Source: Rotaria socialis
Lineage: Eukaryota > Rotifera > Eurotatoria > Philodinida > Philodinidae
Assembly: GCA_905331475.1 (NCBI GenBank)
Contig: CAJNYU010000369.1
Span: 110,997-174,996, forward strand
Length of the DNA stretch: 64,000 nt
Reading direction: 5' to 3'
The notes under the pieces were generated by a model. It saw only the letters and a program-made list of their open reading frames with translations, did no database searches and was not told the origin of the DNA. The position numbers were made by a program, and so were the translations under genes. Position 1 is the stretch's first letter; each line of letters opens with the position of its first letter. This document shows, one piece after another, positions 1 to 10,991 of this stretch.

Positions 1-671
1 ATTGACTTCTGCTAAAGAATACGTCAGTTGCAAGAACACTATCTGGAAAATGACACCTTTTTCTACTGTGAATATAAACAGTTTCCAGAAGTTCTGAAAC
101 GGGGTGTGGGTATGAGTGTATGCGTGGGGACAAAATAATCGACCCCACACCGACAAGATTTGAGAGAATAGCTAAAGAAAATAAAACATTGGCATTAGTG
201 AAAACAGACCATTTTCATCGTCTTTTTTTGTGTCATTTCATAAGTATTTTAACAATGAGTAACAAAACATGCCCTTCCTGTAGACAAAATTGAACAGTCG
301 AGAGAAGCTTCATCTCAATCAAGAACAAGAAGTTCTGTGAAATATAATAAAATATTTCCTTTAAAAGTTCTACCAAATTATTTGATGCAATTTCGACTCA
401 TTCTTTTATTAAAAAAAACAATACTAATGAAGAAAACAATCTTCAATATGTAGGAAAACATCAGAACATATAAGATTTTAGTATTAAATTTCAACAATTA
501 TTGATCAGAAACTTTACCACTTTTGAAAGAAAAATAAATCTCTGAACTTCAGCGTCCTCTATTATATTTACTTTTTCACCATTCATGCACAAGAAGAAAT
601 TGAGATGGAGAGTAATATTTACATGTTCCAACAATTGAATAGAAACTATAGACTTTCATTATTCCAGCAAA
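1..671. other. non-coding flank upstream of the SCP2 gene
   Basis: I find no open frame with convincing protein character here. The sequence is AT-rich. The only local structure I saw is a short GC-rich inverted match around 101-152 (GGTGTGGG against CCCCACACC), too short to interpret. The last part is presumably the promoter and 5' leader of the gene starting at 672. Confidence 0.5.
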
Positions 672-1210
672 ATGTCTAAAGAGGTACATAAACTAAGTTA
701 AGTTTTATTCTATTTATGTTCTTAATTTAGGATCAAACAAAAATATCTCTTGAATTAAAAGCAAAAACGGCTTTTGATGAACTAAATAAACGTGCTAGCA
801 CACAACCAACTCTTGTTAAAAGAATCGGTGCTATAATTCAATTTGACATAACAAAAGATGGAAAATTTCAACATAGTTGGAGTAAGTATTTTTTAAATGA
901 CATCATTAAACTAGATCAAAGTAATTTTTCTTAAGTTATCGATGGTAAACAAGGATTTATATATGACGGAAAACCAACTGAAGGAACAACAGCTCAAGTA
1001 ACAATTACCGTTGATGATAATGATTTTGTTGAATTGGCTTTAGGCAACGCAAATGCACCTGCAGTAAATATTGAATATTTTCGATACTTTTTTTATTATT
1101 AACTCTTGTTTCTATTGTAGTTGTTTGCTAAAGGCAAACTCAAAGTGAAAGGCAATGTAATGCTAGCACAAAAACTATCAACACTCTTCAAGGAACAATC
1201 AAAACTATAG
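672..1210 (+). CDS. SCP2 sterol/lipid-binding domain protein with peroxisomal PTS1 tail
   Basis: Four exons (672-683, 731-881, 936-1063, 1121-1210) join in frame to a 126-residue protein. Exon 1 holds only four codons before a GT donor; every junction is GT-AG and the introns are 47-57 nt. The protein is a stand-alone SCP2 domain: an N-terminal helix, then the strand region around DITKDGKFQHSW, a TITVDDNDFVEL segment and the C-terminal LFAKGKLKVKGNVMLAQKL signature typical of SCP2. Such domains bind and carry sterols, fatty acyl-CoAs and other lipids. The last three residues are SKL, the canonical PTS1 signal, so the protein should be imported into peroxisomes, as the SCP2 domains of animal HSD17B4 and SCPx are. 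Family assignment is firm; the exact ligand cannot be read from sequence. Confidence 0.9.
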
Positions 1211-2431
1211 ACTAGAATCGAATTATTGACAACAATGTTCATAGTAATAACTCACTAACATTTCATAGTTTAGAATAAATCACAATTGTTGATGACAAAG
1301 AAAAAGATTCATTCAAAAGTTTTCATTTATCATTTATTTGCTTGAACTTATCCATATTACACATTCGTATAAGTCACGATTGAAGTTCTGCCAAAGTGGG
1401 AAATTCGTTTTGAAATCTTGTTCACTGTTTGAATTATTTAGAGAGGAAATAAAACGCGAGTAATCACTTGGCAAAATCAACTGAATAATTATTTTAGTAG
1501 AAAAAAGTCAAGCTTTTCTACGAAATTCTCGAGCTTTTAAAAAACATAATTAACTTCTGCTAGTTTTTGTTGCCAAGCGATTGATGAAATAGTTCCATCA
1601 TATCAAGTACTCGTAAGCCAGACAAAATTTTAACCAGAATACTACGAAAATTAGAGACAGCCTACAAGCATCTTCAATTTGGAGAGGAAAGGGCTCGAAC
1701 GCGACTAAATGTCTTAATCAGAATCTCTATAAATGGGGACAAGTTAAACTAAGTTCATGAAAAATCTTCGAATTTGAAGGAAACTATCGTACTTGAACTT
1801 AAAAAAACAAAAAGGTTCTCTTCTAACCCTATTTAAGTCGCTTCAGACTTTACGTGCTGCCTTATTATCATTATAAAGTATTATTACTCCTATTTTTCTG
1901 GTAGATATATATAAACAAGATCAATCTAATTAATTTTACTTCTCTAAAAAATGAAAATTTATCGTTATGAAGTAGTCAAACACTCAAAACTAGTGATCAG
2001 CGAGTATGTGAAACACTATCAAGTTCAGTTTACTATGACATAAATTTTCATCTCATTAGATTCGAAACTTCGATATTAATGCTTGAGTATGTCATTTTTA
2101 TTTCGTTGTAGTCTCGTTATATATTCAATAATTCAAGTTAAGACAAGGAAAAGTTTCTACGTCATGTTATTTGTCTGGGAAGATGCTAGTATGGACGAAG
2201 TAAGTATCATACAGGTTTTTATGCTGTTAAATATGTGAGACTAAGGGCTATTTGCTGGGAGTCTAATTAATAATTATGCAAATTAGTACTGACGTAGTAT
2301 GTACGTAAGCACTATTTATTATCAAAGTAAGAATCATTGGGTTTCTAGTATTTGTTTACAGCAGCTTATGGTTATCTAAATGTAAACTTGTTAGAGCAAT
2401 CAACGAAAAACTATTTTCTATTATAGTCAAG
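1211..2431. other. intergenic, no gene seen
   Basis: AT-rich sequence between the SCP2 gene and the small ORF at 2432. I see no open frame of note, no repeat array and no RNA gene I can recognise. The start will hold the SCP2 3' UTR. Confidence 0.5.
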
Positions 2432-2770
2432 ATGATCGTAATTGAACAGGTTGCACCATATTATTTTGGAGATTCGATCTCTTTAAAATTTACATTTCAC
2501 AATATCGTGGCTATCAAAATAATACTGCTGATATTATTGATATTATTTGAAATAATCATGGTAATTATTTCCATTGGGATTTTTGTGGTTCATTATAGTT
2601 TATATACGATTATATCTATGCTTAATAATAGGACAATGAGGAGAACAATAGATTTCGTTCTTGTCGGTTTAATTCATTTATTAAATAGTTGTTTTTACAA
2701 GAAAGTCTTTCGAATTATTGATAGATATGCGCACTATAGAAGAGGAAAAATGACACTGCTTCATGAATAA
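2432..2770 (+). CDS. small hydrophobic ORF, unrecognised
   Basis: An uninterrupted ATG-initiated ORF of 112 codons. Residues about 25-62 are almost entirely I, L, V and F, enough for one long or two short membrane spans, followed by a basic C-terminal half (NNRTMRRT, KKVFR, HYRRGK). The sequence just before the ATG reads TTCTATTATAG then TCAAG, which looks like a splice acceptor, so the ORF may be the coding part of a spliced mRNA. It ends 20 nt from the stop codon of the convergent neuropeptide-like gene. I do not recognise a family. In AT-rich DNA an ORF of this size rich in I, L and F can arise by chance, so this is a weak call. Confidence 0.3.
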   Translation: MIVIEQVAPYYFGDSISLKFTFHNIVAIKIILLILLILFEIIMVIISIGIFVVHYSLYTIISMLNNRTMRRTIDFVLVGLIHLLNSCFYKKVFRIIDRYAHYRRGKMTLLHE

Positions 2771-2790
2771 TCGATTCTTCAATTGAATAT

Positions 2791-3129
2791 TTATTTTGTG
2801 TTTCGTTTACCAACAAGAGCATACGGTAAGCCATATAGAGATGATAAAAGTTCACTTTTTCGCTTAGTATGAATATATTCTCCATCATGATCATGATCTT
2901 CATCGCTATAGTCACTATTGCCTTTTCCTTTGTCAAAACGAAGAAAATCAACTTGAGATAATGGCATATGTTTCAAATTCTAAAAACAAAATAGAATAGA
3001 ATATCTTATTTGTCACATAAAACAAATACTAGCCCCATGAACAATTCGACTTTCAACATTATTTGAACATAAAATTGAAAGCAGAACAAGTAAAGCTGTG
3101 AATGTGCAAAGTGCTTTCAGCATTTTCAT
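2791..3129 (-). CDS. PDF-like (pigment-dispersing factor) neuropeptide precursor
   Basis: Two exons on the minus strand. Exon 1 (3129 to about 3034) encodes a signal peptide: MKMLKAL, then a leucine-rich core ending near CSNNVES. Exon 2 (about 2979-2791) encodes an acidic spacer with DYSDEDHDHD, a dibasic KR, the peptide SELLSSLYGLPYALV (2856-2812), then G-K-R and three more residues. G-K-R is a classical cleavage and C-terminal amidation signal. SEL-x-x-SL-x-GLP matches the core of arthropod PDF/PDH peptides, and the layout (signal peptide, short associated peptide, one copy at the C-terminus) is that of PDF precursors. PDF acts through a class B GPCR in clock and locomotor circuits in other protostomes. 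The exon junction is uncertain: a GC-AG intron at 3033-2980, a weak GT donor at 3042, or GT at 3029 with an acceptor at 2952 all keep frame. The product is about 86-94 residues. Confidence 0.75.
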
Positions 3130-5159
3130 TGATGATTTAAGAAAAGAATGCGAGTATAAATCTAAAATAATTTTGTTTGTTATGCATATTTATCATTAAT
3201 TGGTGTTTGAACCCTGAACGTTCTTATTTCAGTCAAGTAGAAAATATAAACGACTAAAAAGTGTATATTTGCTCAACACTATACCAAGAATAAATAAATT
3301 ACTTGATTGGCATGCAAACAAATACTTTTTATTATTGTCTATTCTCAAGAACAATTTTTAACTGTCCTAGTTGTCAGTTAACAATTAAACTACACCTACC
3401 GGAGCTCATTTTTTTCTCATTCCAGAATTTAAAAAAACTTATTTAGAGAGGTCTACTCGTTTTATGCATTGGAGAAAAAGAATTCGTTTCGTGTTATGTA
3501 GAGATATATAATCGGACGGAGAAAAGTAGCTGAAGAGAGAAGATAATTCATCTAATATTTTCAATATTTTGGATTGTTTATATCGAAAATAATAATTGAG
3601 ATTTTTGTCTCGTTTATGCTTTCCACATCATCAGAACACGTCTCCCTAAACTGAATACAGAAAATCAATGATAAATAAATAATTAAATGGACCAAGTAGA
3701 GATGATTAATATAACATGCTAATAGGTAAACTTCAGTGTTTATCCAAGAAAAAAAGAGTTTGAACATAGAATAAATTAAGATAAAATATTACAATCTGAA
3801 TACTATTAAAGAAACCACTGTTAACGTTGCATGCTATATAAACAGATAATACCTATGACAAGAGAATTGATTTATAGATAAATCGAACTAGATTTCGAAA
3901 AAATATTTTCTCTTAAAATTATCAATATGCCTTTGCATTTATTGAACTGTGAAAATATAATCATAATCTTAATGTTTAATATTTATTTACAATTATAAAT
4001 GAATCTGATCGGATGGTTCGACTTTTGAACAATATCAAAGACTCATTTAAAACAAATATTTTTTGAATGGACTATTCGAAAATATTCATAAATGATCATT
4101 AACTTTGATTATTCTATTGAAACTTCAAGATCTATTATCTCTTTTCAGACCAATCATAACGAGCACGGAGTCAATTTGAATTCAAACAGAATAAATGATC
4201 GTTGTTATCAGTAATATTTCATTAAGCCACACGATAAAAATTTGACAAGTCATTCTTGTATTTTCATCATATACATTTCAACTCCATTGATCTAGGTTAG
4301 AAATAGGAAGAAACGTATCAAGTATTTCAAACAATGAACTATTTTCTTTTAAATAAATTGTTCAATAATATAGAGATAAGTTGGAATCATCAGTTAGGTT
4401 TAATTTGTACATCTAATTATTATTAGAATAAGAATTTTGATATTATCAGCTGTGCTTATAAAATGATCATTCGAGTAATTATGCATCTTTAAAATAAATT
4501 TTCTCTTTCCAATTAATGATTAACTGAAATAACTAAACAAATAATCTTACAAATTTTTCATAAAATATTATTTAATGACTTTTGTTTTTTCAAAACCTTT
4601 TTGTACCAGTTGGTAGCTATAGATAAAAAAATGAATACTAGAACGCAAAAGTCTGCATCATTACAATGAATGACAGGTAAATATTAAATACAAAGACAGC
4701 GAAAATACTGCTGATGAGTTTAAACTCTACCATAATCTATAGTCATTTTCTGAAAAAAAGCAATTCGAAAGTGGTGAAACATTTAGAAAAATAATTTTGA
4801 CGACAGCGATAAAATCAACTCAGTAGGAATTTGGACATGAGAGAATGTCTTCATTTGCTTTTGCTGATAAACACATGCAAACAATGCCATCAATAAACAG
4901 AATGATAGAAAAATCCACGGACATTCGCAATGTGATCAGTTTAAAACAATGCGTTTTCATAGTGGCAATGTTAGCGAAACATGAACTGGAGCTATTTTTC
5001 TGGGCGTATCTATCACGCATGACCCAAAAACAATCAAAATCTGACGGACATGGAACAAAGACAAAATGGTGTCTAATACGGAATGTAAAGTGACTTGTTT
5101 ACATGAGGTCTCCTGGGCAAAATTAAACAAATTCTATGAATCCAAAGTTACATTTAGAA
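3130..5159. other. intergenic, no convincing gene
   Basis: AT-rich sequence. Short opposed ORFs overlap at 4820-5093, but neither has recognisable protein character or splice signals in register. I see nothing else to annotate. The beginning will contain the promoter of the minus-strand neuropeptide-like gene. Confidence 0.45.
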
Positions 5160-5219
5160 ATGAAAACTTTTTTTAATGCGGTGCTAAGCACAGCATGCAC
5201 GTAGTCCGTCGCGAGTTTT

Positions 5220-6180
5220 TTTTTGCTTTTTCTTTCTCGACATACACATCTTTTTCATCATTTTGTGACCCGATGATCTCGAGTACCGAAAATCATAGAA
5301 AACTCATTGAAACGTGAGATGAAAGTATCGAGATCGAACTTCTGACATATTTTTTCTATTCTTTAATCTGATACTCCGTTCACTCACAAATGTGGTTCCA
5401 AAATGACGAAATCGACCCTTAAGAATGAATCGCTAAGTAAGAATGGAGTTTTCTAAGTGCTGAATTTCATCATGTCGACATAGAATGCATTCAAGATTTC
5501 TCTGAATTGAAGATTTTTCGTGAAGATCTGTATGCTTACCTCGCATCGCATTTCGTATACGAGTGCAACTCGGATACCATCTAGTTTTCTTTTTTACTCG
5601 ACGCGTACGCATCAAAATAGTCATTCTGTTGCGCGATGATCTCGAGAACCAAAAATCATAAAAAAGTTATTCGAACTATGGGTGAAAATATGAATATTGA
5701 ACTTTCGATATTTGTTTTCAAAATTTTAATACGATGCTTTGTTTGCTCAGAAATATCCTCCAAAAACGACGATTTTGAAAGAAATTTATCGTTTCAGACT
5801 TTCGCGATAATTAAAATGATATCATCAATAGTTGTTAACCGATAGTCTATTACTTTACATCTGATTCAAAATCATGATTCATGAAAATAATTAATCGTTC
5901 AATGAAAAAATCGTTAGAAAACTGTTTGTTACATGTTCAGAAAGATCTCCTACTGATGAAATTCAAAATGGTCGATTTAAGAATAGTGAATGCGAAATTT
6001 TTATTCAAAATTCGTATACGGAAATTTAAAAAAAAATAAACAATTGTGATGAATCTTAAAGTGGATCATTTATTTTTTAAATCTTGTTCTCGCTACTTTC
6101 GAAAATTCGGTTAGTATGCTTCGCACCGCATTTCGTAGTCAAGTGAAACTCGAATACCATCTAGTTTTAATTGGGACACA
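5220..6180. repeat. degenerate direct tandem repeat, about three diverged copies
   Basis: Blocks recur in direct orientation and the same order. CGATGATCTCGAG followed by a pyrimidine-poor stretch and AAAATCATA occurs at about 5273 and 5635. Before each copy stands a CTCGAC...CATC...TCATT block (about 5238 and 5597). A block containing GCATTTCGTA...CTCG.ATACCATCTAGTTTT occurs at about 5545 and 6130. A third block (TCA-AAATG...CGA-TTAAGAAT-G) occurs at about 5385 and again near 5940, with a weaker version near 5748. Spacing is about 360 nt between the first two copies and less regular after that. No protein is encoded. It looks like an old tandem duplication or decayed repeat family. Confidence 0.6.
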
Positions 6181-7314
6181 TGAACGATAACTTTAATTGA
6201 TGCTTGAGCAACATAAAGACTCTTTTAATCAAAAATATTTCATTAAATCGACAATTGGCAATTTGCCACTAGAAGAAACTCACATGTTGAATTTCAATTT
6301 GGTTCGATACACATACTCTTTTTACAGCAGAATGCCAAGATGATTATATTTATTGTATTAATCAAATAACACTACATTGAATATATTCGAATTTCTTCGT
6401 ATAGAAAACATTTGTTTCTCATACATTATCGATAGATAATATCGTCAAATATTTATCATTTTCTTATGTCAAACACTACTTGGTATAAAACTTAGTTTTA
6501 GTAGATTTTTATATATGTTGATTAGGAGAACGTAATGAACACATAGCCTTCATTTATGTTAAGATAAAATTTTGCTTTTTGCTTTCAATTAGCAACGTTG
6601 TTGTTACATATATAAACACAAAACAAATCTGTCCTAGTTAGATTGCTACTTCGTGTCAAGTTGAAAAGATTTCACAGAAAAGACCTCAAACGTTGTTCAT
6701 GTACTCGACTGTGTTTAGTCTACTTCATTTAGATCCGAAGTGACAACTACATATAAAAATCTCTCAATAAATTGGAAGGTTAATAATCAAAGTTTCTTTT
6801 CATTCATTTGTAATTGTTCGTCCCAATAACTCTTTTTCTTTCTCTTACATATAAATTGTGATATAAATTTTTTTCAAAAAACAAAGGTCAACTCGCGGGC
6901 GAACAATTCATGTTCATTTGACCGACTGCTATTGTCGTTGTCGGTCGTGTCGAACGAATCTAATACACAGCATAAGAAAATCTTTTTTTCCTTCGTGATA
7001 TGATTTTCCATCTAACTCCAACACACCAAACTGTCGAGTGCACAATAGAACGAAAGAAAGAGAATAAACACGGGCAACAACGTGCACGAAACAGCCAGCC
7101 ACACATTAAAGACATCGACCAATCATACTGTTGTTCATTCATATATTCTATCCTTTACTTTACTTTGTCGTTTGTTTGTCAATAGTGAAAATTTTATTCT
7201 TGTTGGACCATTTACAACCAATGTAAGTAAAAACAAAGTTCGGATTAGAGATTCTGAATTATTTGGTTTACGAAAGTTTTTAAGTTTTTTCGTTTTTTGT
7301 AGTCCGTTTAATCG
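6181..7314. promoter_or_regulatory. NF-YA 5' flank with CCAAT element and hairpin
   Basis: The stretch upstream of the NF-YA start codon becomes GC-richer from about 6890. It holds a perfect 7-bp inverted repeat (GACCGAC at 6920-6926, GTCGGTC at 6940-6946) and a GACCAATCA element at 7117-7125, which fits the NF-Y consensus RRCCAATSR. A GTAAGT-type donor near 7224 and an acceptor at about 7301 suggest that part of the 5' UTR is spliced. The two overlapping ORFs across 6960-7336 are not convincing proteins. Upstream of 6890 I see nothing. Confidence 0.4.
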
Positions 7315-8299
7315 ATGGATACAGGATTACAAGTAGATAATCGCTCATTTTATTTATTTTTTAAATAGATTTTTCGCAAATAAATAGGTTTCTCAACAAA
7401 ATTCTACATCAACAAATAGTGGAAATGTAATTGTACTCAATAATAGTGATATGATGCATCAACGAGCAAATCTCTCTGGTCAACAAGTAATTATAAGAAA
7501 AAATAGGAAGAAATATTAATTTTTGTAAACTAATTTTTGAAGATAGTTCTTAAAACAAGTTCATCACCAACATCTCATTCAACACAAGGTCAAATTCTTC
7601 AAACAGCGGATGGTCAATTTATTATTTTACAAAGTGCTGATCAACAACAAAATCAATCGACTCAATATGTACAAGTTGGTGGACAAAGTATGAAATTATA
7701 TTTTTTATTAAAATATACCTAAATAACATATTTAATAGTTTTACAAATAAGTAATGTTCAATCAAGTCAACAACCTCAATCAATAACAATTCCAGCTGGT
7801 GCTTTGCAACTTACTGGTAATGGACAACAAATTGTACAATTAGCAGCACCAACAAAAATGCAAACATCAACACAAAATGGTTCCGTGATTATGGTAAGAT
7901 CTTATTGTCCATCGATTTTATTTATGCATTAAATTTGTCTTAAGATGGTACCAGGAAATTCAGGTCAATTACAAACTGTTCAAATGCAAACAGCTAATTC
8001 AACAACTCCTAGTCAACAACCATCGATGACACAAGAATCAACAGAAGAAGAACCACTATACGTTAATGCTAAACAATATAATCGTATATTGAAAAGACGT
8101 GCTGCAAGAGCAAAACTTGAAGCTGAAGGAAGAATTCCACGAGAACGAAAAGTATTTTAATAAATATTTATTAATTTAAGACTTATTATGTTTGTTTTTC
8201 AAGCGTAAATTTCTTCATGAATCTCGTCATCGACATGCTATGAATCGTGTACGTGGTGCTGGTGGTCGTTTTGCGCCGGGAGCAAAACAAAAAGCATAA
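7315..8299 (+). CDS. NFYA: NF-YA, CCAAT-binding transcription factor subunit
   Basis: Six exons (7315-7332, 7388-7486, 7543-7687, 7739-7893, 7945-8151, 8204-8299) give 239 residues. The first 160 or so are rich in Q, S and T, the activation domain expected of NF-YA. The conserved core follows: EEPLYVNAKQYNRILKRR, the A1 helix that contacts NF-YB/NF-YC, then RIPRERK and, across the last intron, FLHESRHRHAMNRVRG-GGRF, the A2 segment that reads CCAAT. The protein should work in the nucleus as the sequence-specific subunit of the NF-Y trimer. It ends soon after GGRF (APGAKQKA), as family members do. The start in exon 1 (MDTGLQ) follows an acceptor-like TTTTTTGTAG. It is followed on the same strand by EXO5, 297 nt away. 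Confidence 0.93.
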
Positions 8300-8596
8300 A
8301 AAAATTCATTTAAATGACTTTCATATTGTGTATCTTTTGTCAATCGTTTTGTTTCAATATCTGCTTGTGTTGTGCATATTGTAAAGTCAAATGAGAAAAG
8401 ATTTTCTTTTTGTTTGTTCTCATCTATTTCACTTCAGCTAAGAGAAAAACAAGCAGTTTTCTTGTTTCATTCGTTTTCTTTTTGTGTTGCTCTTGTTCTT
8501 ATGGATATTTGCTGAAAATCAGCAAGAAATAAAATCAATTAAAGAAATTTCAGTTTAGATATTGAGAAATATGAATATTTTATAATTGTAGACCAG

Positions 8597-10853
8597 ATGA
8601 ATGAACGACAGTTAATATTTGAATCAGTTTTACCAAGTGAACTTGATCCATCTAGATTTTCAAAACCAGTTATTGATGGAGTTGAACAACCTTTAACAAG
8701 TAATGTTTCACTGTTTGTTTTTGTTTATTGATAAAATCATTAGTGAGAGCGAGAAGTTTTTTGCTAGGAAAACATTGTGTTGAAGTTGAATACTTTTGCG
8801 AGTGCATAATGTTCTTGAATCATTCTAGACCATATCTTATCCCAATACAATCTAATGAACGGAATATAAACGAGTGCATATATGACGCATATCAGAAATC
8901 GTTTTGAATTCACTATAAAAGTTCCATTTCTGTATTGATAGATCGTCGAATAATTTTGTTATTTTCATAGAAATCTAAAAAATATGAAGATAGGCAGTGT
9001 TTAAAGAGCGGAAGAAGTCTCTTCCATTGAGATAGAACTTCTTCCAACATGACAAGTTATTCAATGAAATGTTTTCCAATAAAACATGATTATGTTTGTT
9101 CAAAATGTATTAACAAGTTTTAATTGTTTATTGTACTAGAGATATCTAAATAGGATTCAAAGCAATAGTTTTTATTTTGTCATGAATGTATCAAGTACAA
9201 GTGGGTCACGTTCAAAAGATTGAAATAGTAAAAAGAAAAGAAAAATCATTGGAGTCTGTAATAATTGTAACACGATATATATATATTGTTAATCCTCGTG
9301 AAGAAATTAATGAATTCTATTTTTTAAGTTGACGAATTTGTTGTTTCTTCTGTTTTAGTTACATTGATAGCTGGCGATAATGTAGTTCAACAGCCAGTAG
9401 AAAAGAAACTAGCAGCATCAATAGAAGATGATTTTGACGACGATGAATTAGTTGCGTTTGCTGAAAATCTTGAAAATATTCCACCAGAAATTCTGCTAAA
9501 AGAAGAGAAACAAAAAAAAGATCGACCAAACAATCCATTATTTAAATATCGTCGTGGTGTTCTTTCAGTTTCTGATCTGTCTGCACAAATTTGGTGTGAA
9601 CAACAATTAACATATAAATTTCTTTATCCATTTATTCTTAATGATGATGGAGAAATAAAACGTGTTGACGATAAGCCACATATGTTACGTGGAACATCAT
9701 TACATTTAGAACGAGAATTAGAAATTCAAATAAAAGTTACTATCGAATGTAAAACACGCGAAGATTCCTATGGTGTGCGTTTATTGAATATGATTCAAGG
9801 TATACATGGATTATTAACATGGAATAAACCCAATGAACGTTATATTACACGTGAAATGCCTGTAACCTTATTCATCAATATTTAAACCAGAAAAACAAAA
9901 ATGAATTGGATTTTTTTAGATTTTCGGAAATATGTATGGTGGTAAATTATATTTTCGTGGTATAATTGATGAAATTAATTTTGATCCACGTACAAATCAA
10001 TTGGAAGTTGTTGAATTTAAAACACGTGCATCGAGAACAGCCCCAAAAGCTCAACAAACGTATACACATGAAATTCAAGTTAATATCTATAGAACATTAC
10101 TTGATGAACTTATACAAGGACAAGTTGATAAATCACTTTATTTTCAACGTTTTAATCTCGAATCAACTATGTTGTTATCTGATTCTGTCAAGAATGAATA
10201 TAATCAACGCGGTTTTACAAATGTTGAAACACTTGAAAATGCTTTTGATTTATTAGTTAAATTATCTTTTCAAATGCCAACGATTACAACAAGTAAGTTG
10301 ATTTATTATTTGTCAACTCTATGCAACATAATGTTGATTCAGTGTCGTTGAAAGATCGCGATCAAATTTTTAACTTTATACAGTTTCAATAGTCCAACAA
10401 ATTTAATAAAAACTATCGAGTTATACCTATTCATATAGACAATTCCAAGGTTTTAACAATAGTCAAGTATTATATCAGACAAAATTGTGGTCATTGATGT
10501 AGTTGAGTCTAACTGGTCGTGTTGTATAATGAATTACTAATAAACATGAAAGTTGAGCAATTATTTAAATACGAATTAATTTCATTATAAAATAAATTAT
10601 TTTAGATGGTGCAATTGAATATATTCTTCAATCTGATAAAACATGGAAACATCGAAAGGAATTTGAACGTGATGAACGCCATCTTGAAGAATTACTTATT
10701 AAAAGTGAACCCTATTGGCTTTCTAAACGTCAACCTCAAGGTGTCGATATTGAAGATGCTTATAAATGTCAATGGTGTGATTATAAAGATATTTGTACAT
10801 GGCGTGAAGAAAAATCAAACGAATTTTCAAGAAAAAAAAGACGATTAAATTAA
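8597..10853 (+). CDS. EXO5: EXO5, Fe-S exonuclease V
   Basis: Four exons (8597-8699, 9359-9861, 9920-10292, 10606-10853) encode 408 residues, slightly longer than the vertebrate enzyme. After an acidic N-terminus comes LSVSDLSAQIWCEQQLTYKF, which carries the first Fe-S cysteine. The PD-(D/E)XK nuclease core follows: GIIDEIN (catalytic Asp) and LEVVEFKTR (the ExK element). The other three cluster ligands are at the C-terminus as C-x2-C-x5-C (CQWCDYKDIC). EXO5 is a single-stranded-DNA exonuclease acting in genome maintenance. All junctions are GT-AG. Intron 1 is unusually long here (659 nt) and I see nothing encoded in it; intron 3 is 313 nt. The TAA lies 138 nt before the PPIE start codon on the same strand. 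Confidence 0.93.
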
Positions 10854-10991
10854 TATTCAGATCGTTTCTATTTTCTAGTTGTCATGTAGATAGTGTAGAG
10901 TTTTCTTTGTGCTTGAGAGTAATCTTATAAATATACAGACTCGCTCTTTTTGTTTCAATAAAAAAACACATCTAGTTTTAATGCTTTATAG

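Noticed and set aside
101..155. GGGTGTGGG motif considered as bdelloid telomere-type repeat
   Set aside because: Only a single partial unit is present and there is no array.
4820..5093. Two overlapping opposite-strand ORFs of 66 and 82 codons
   Set aside because: Neither has family resemblance, splice signals or convincing residue pattern; mutual overlap suggests chance openness.
6960..7336. Three overlapping short ORFs upstream of NF-YA
   Set aside because: They lie in the NF-YA 5' flank with donor/acceptor signals crossing them and no protein character; the in-frame NF-YA start is at 7315.
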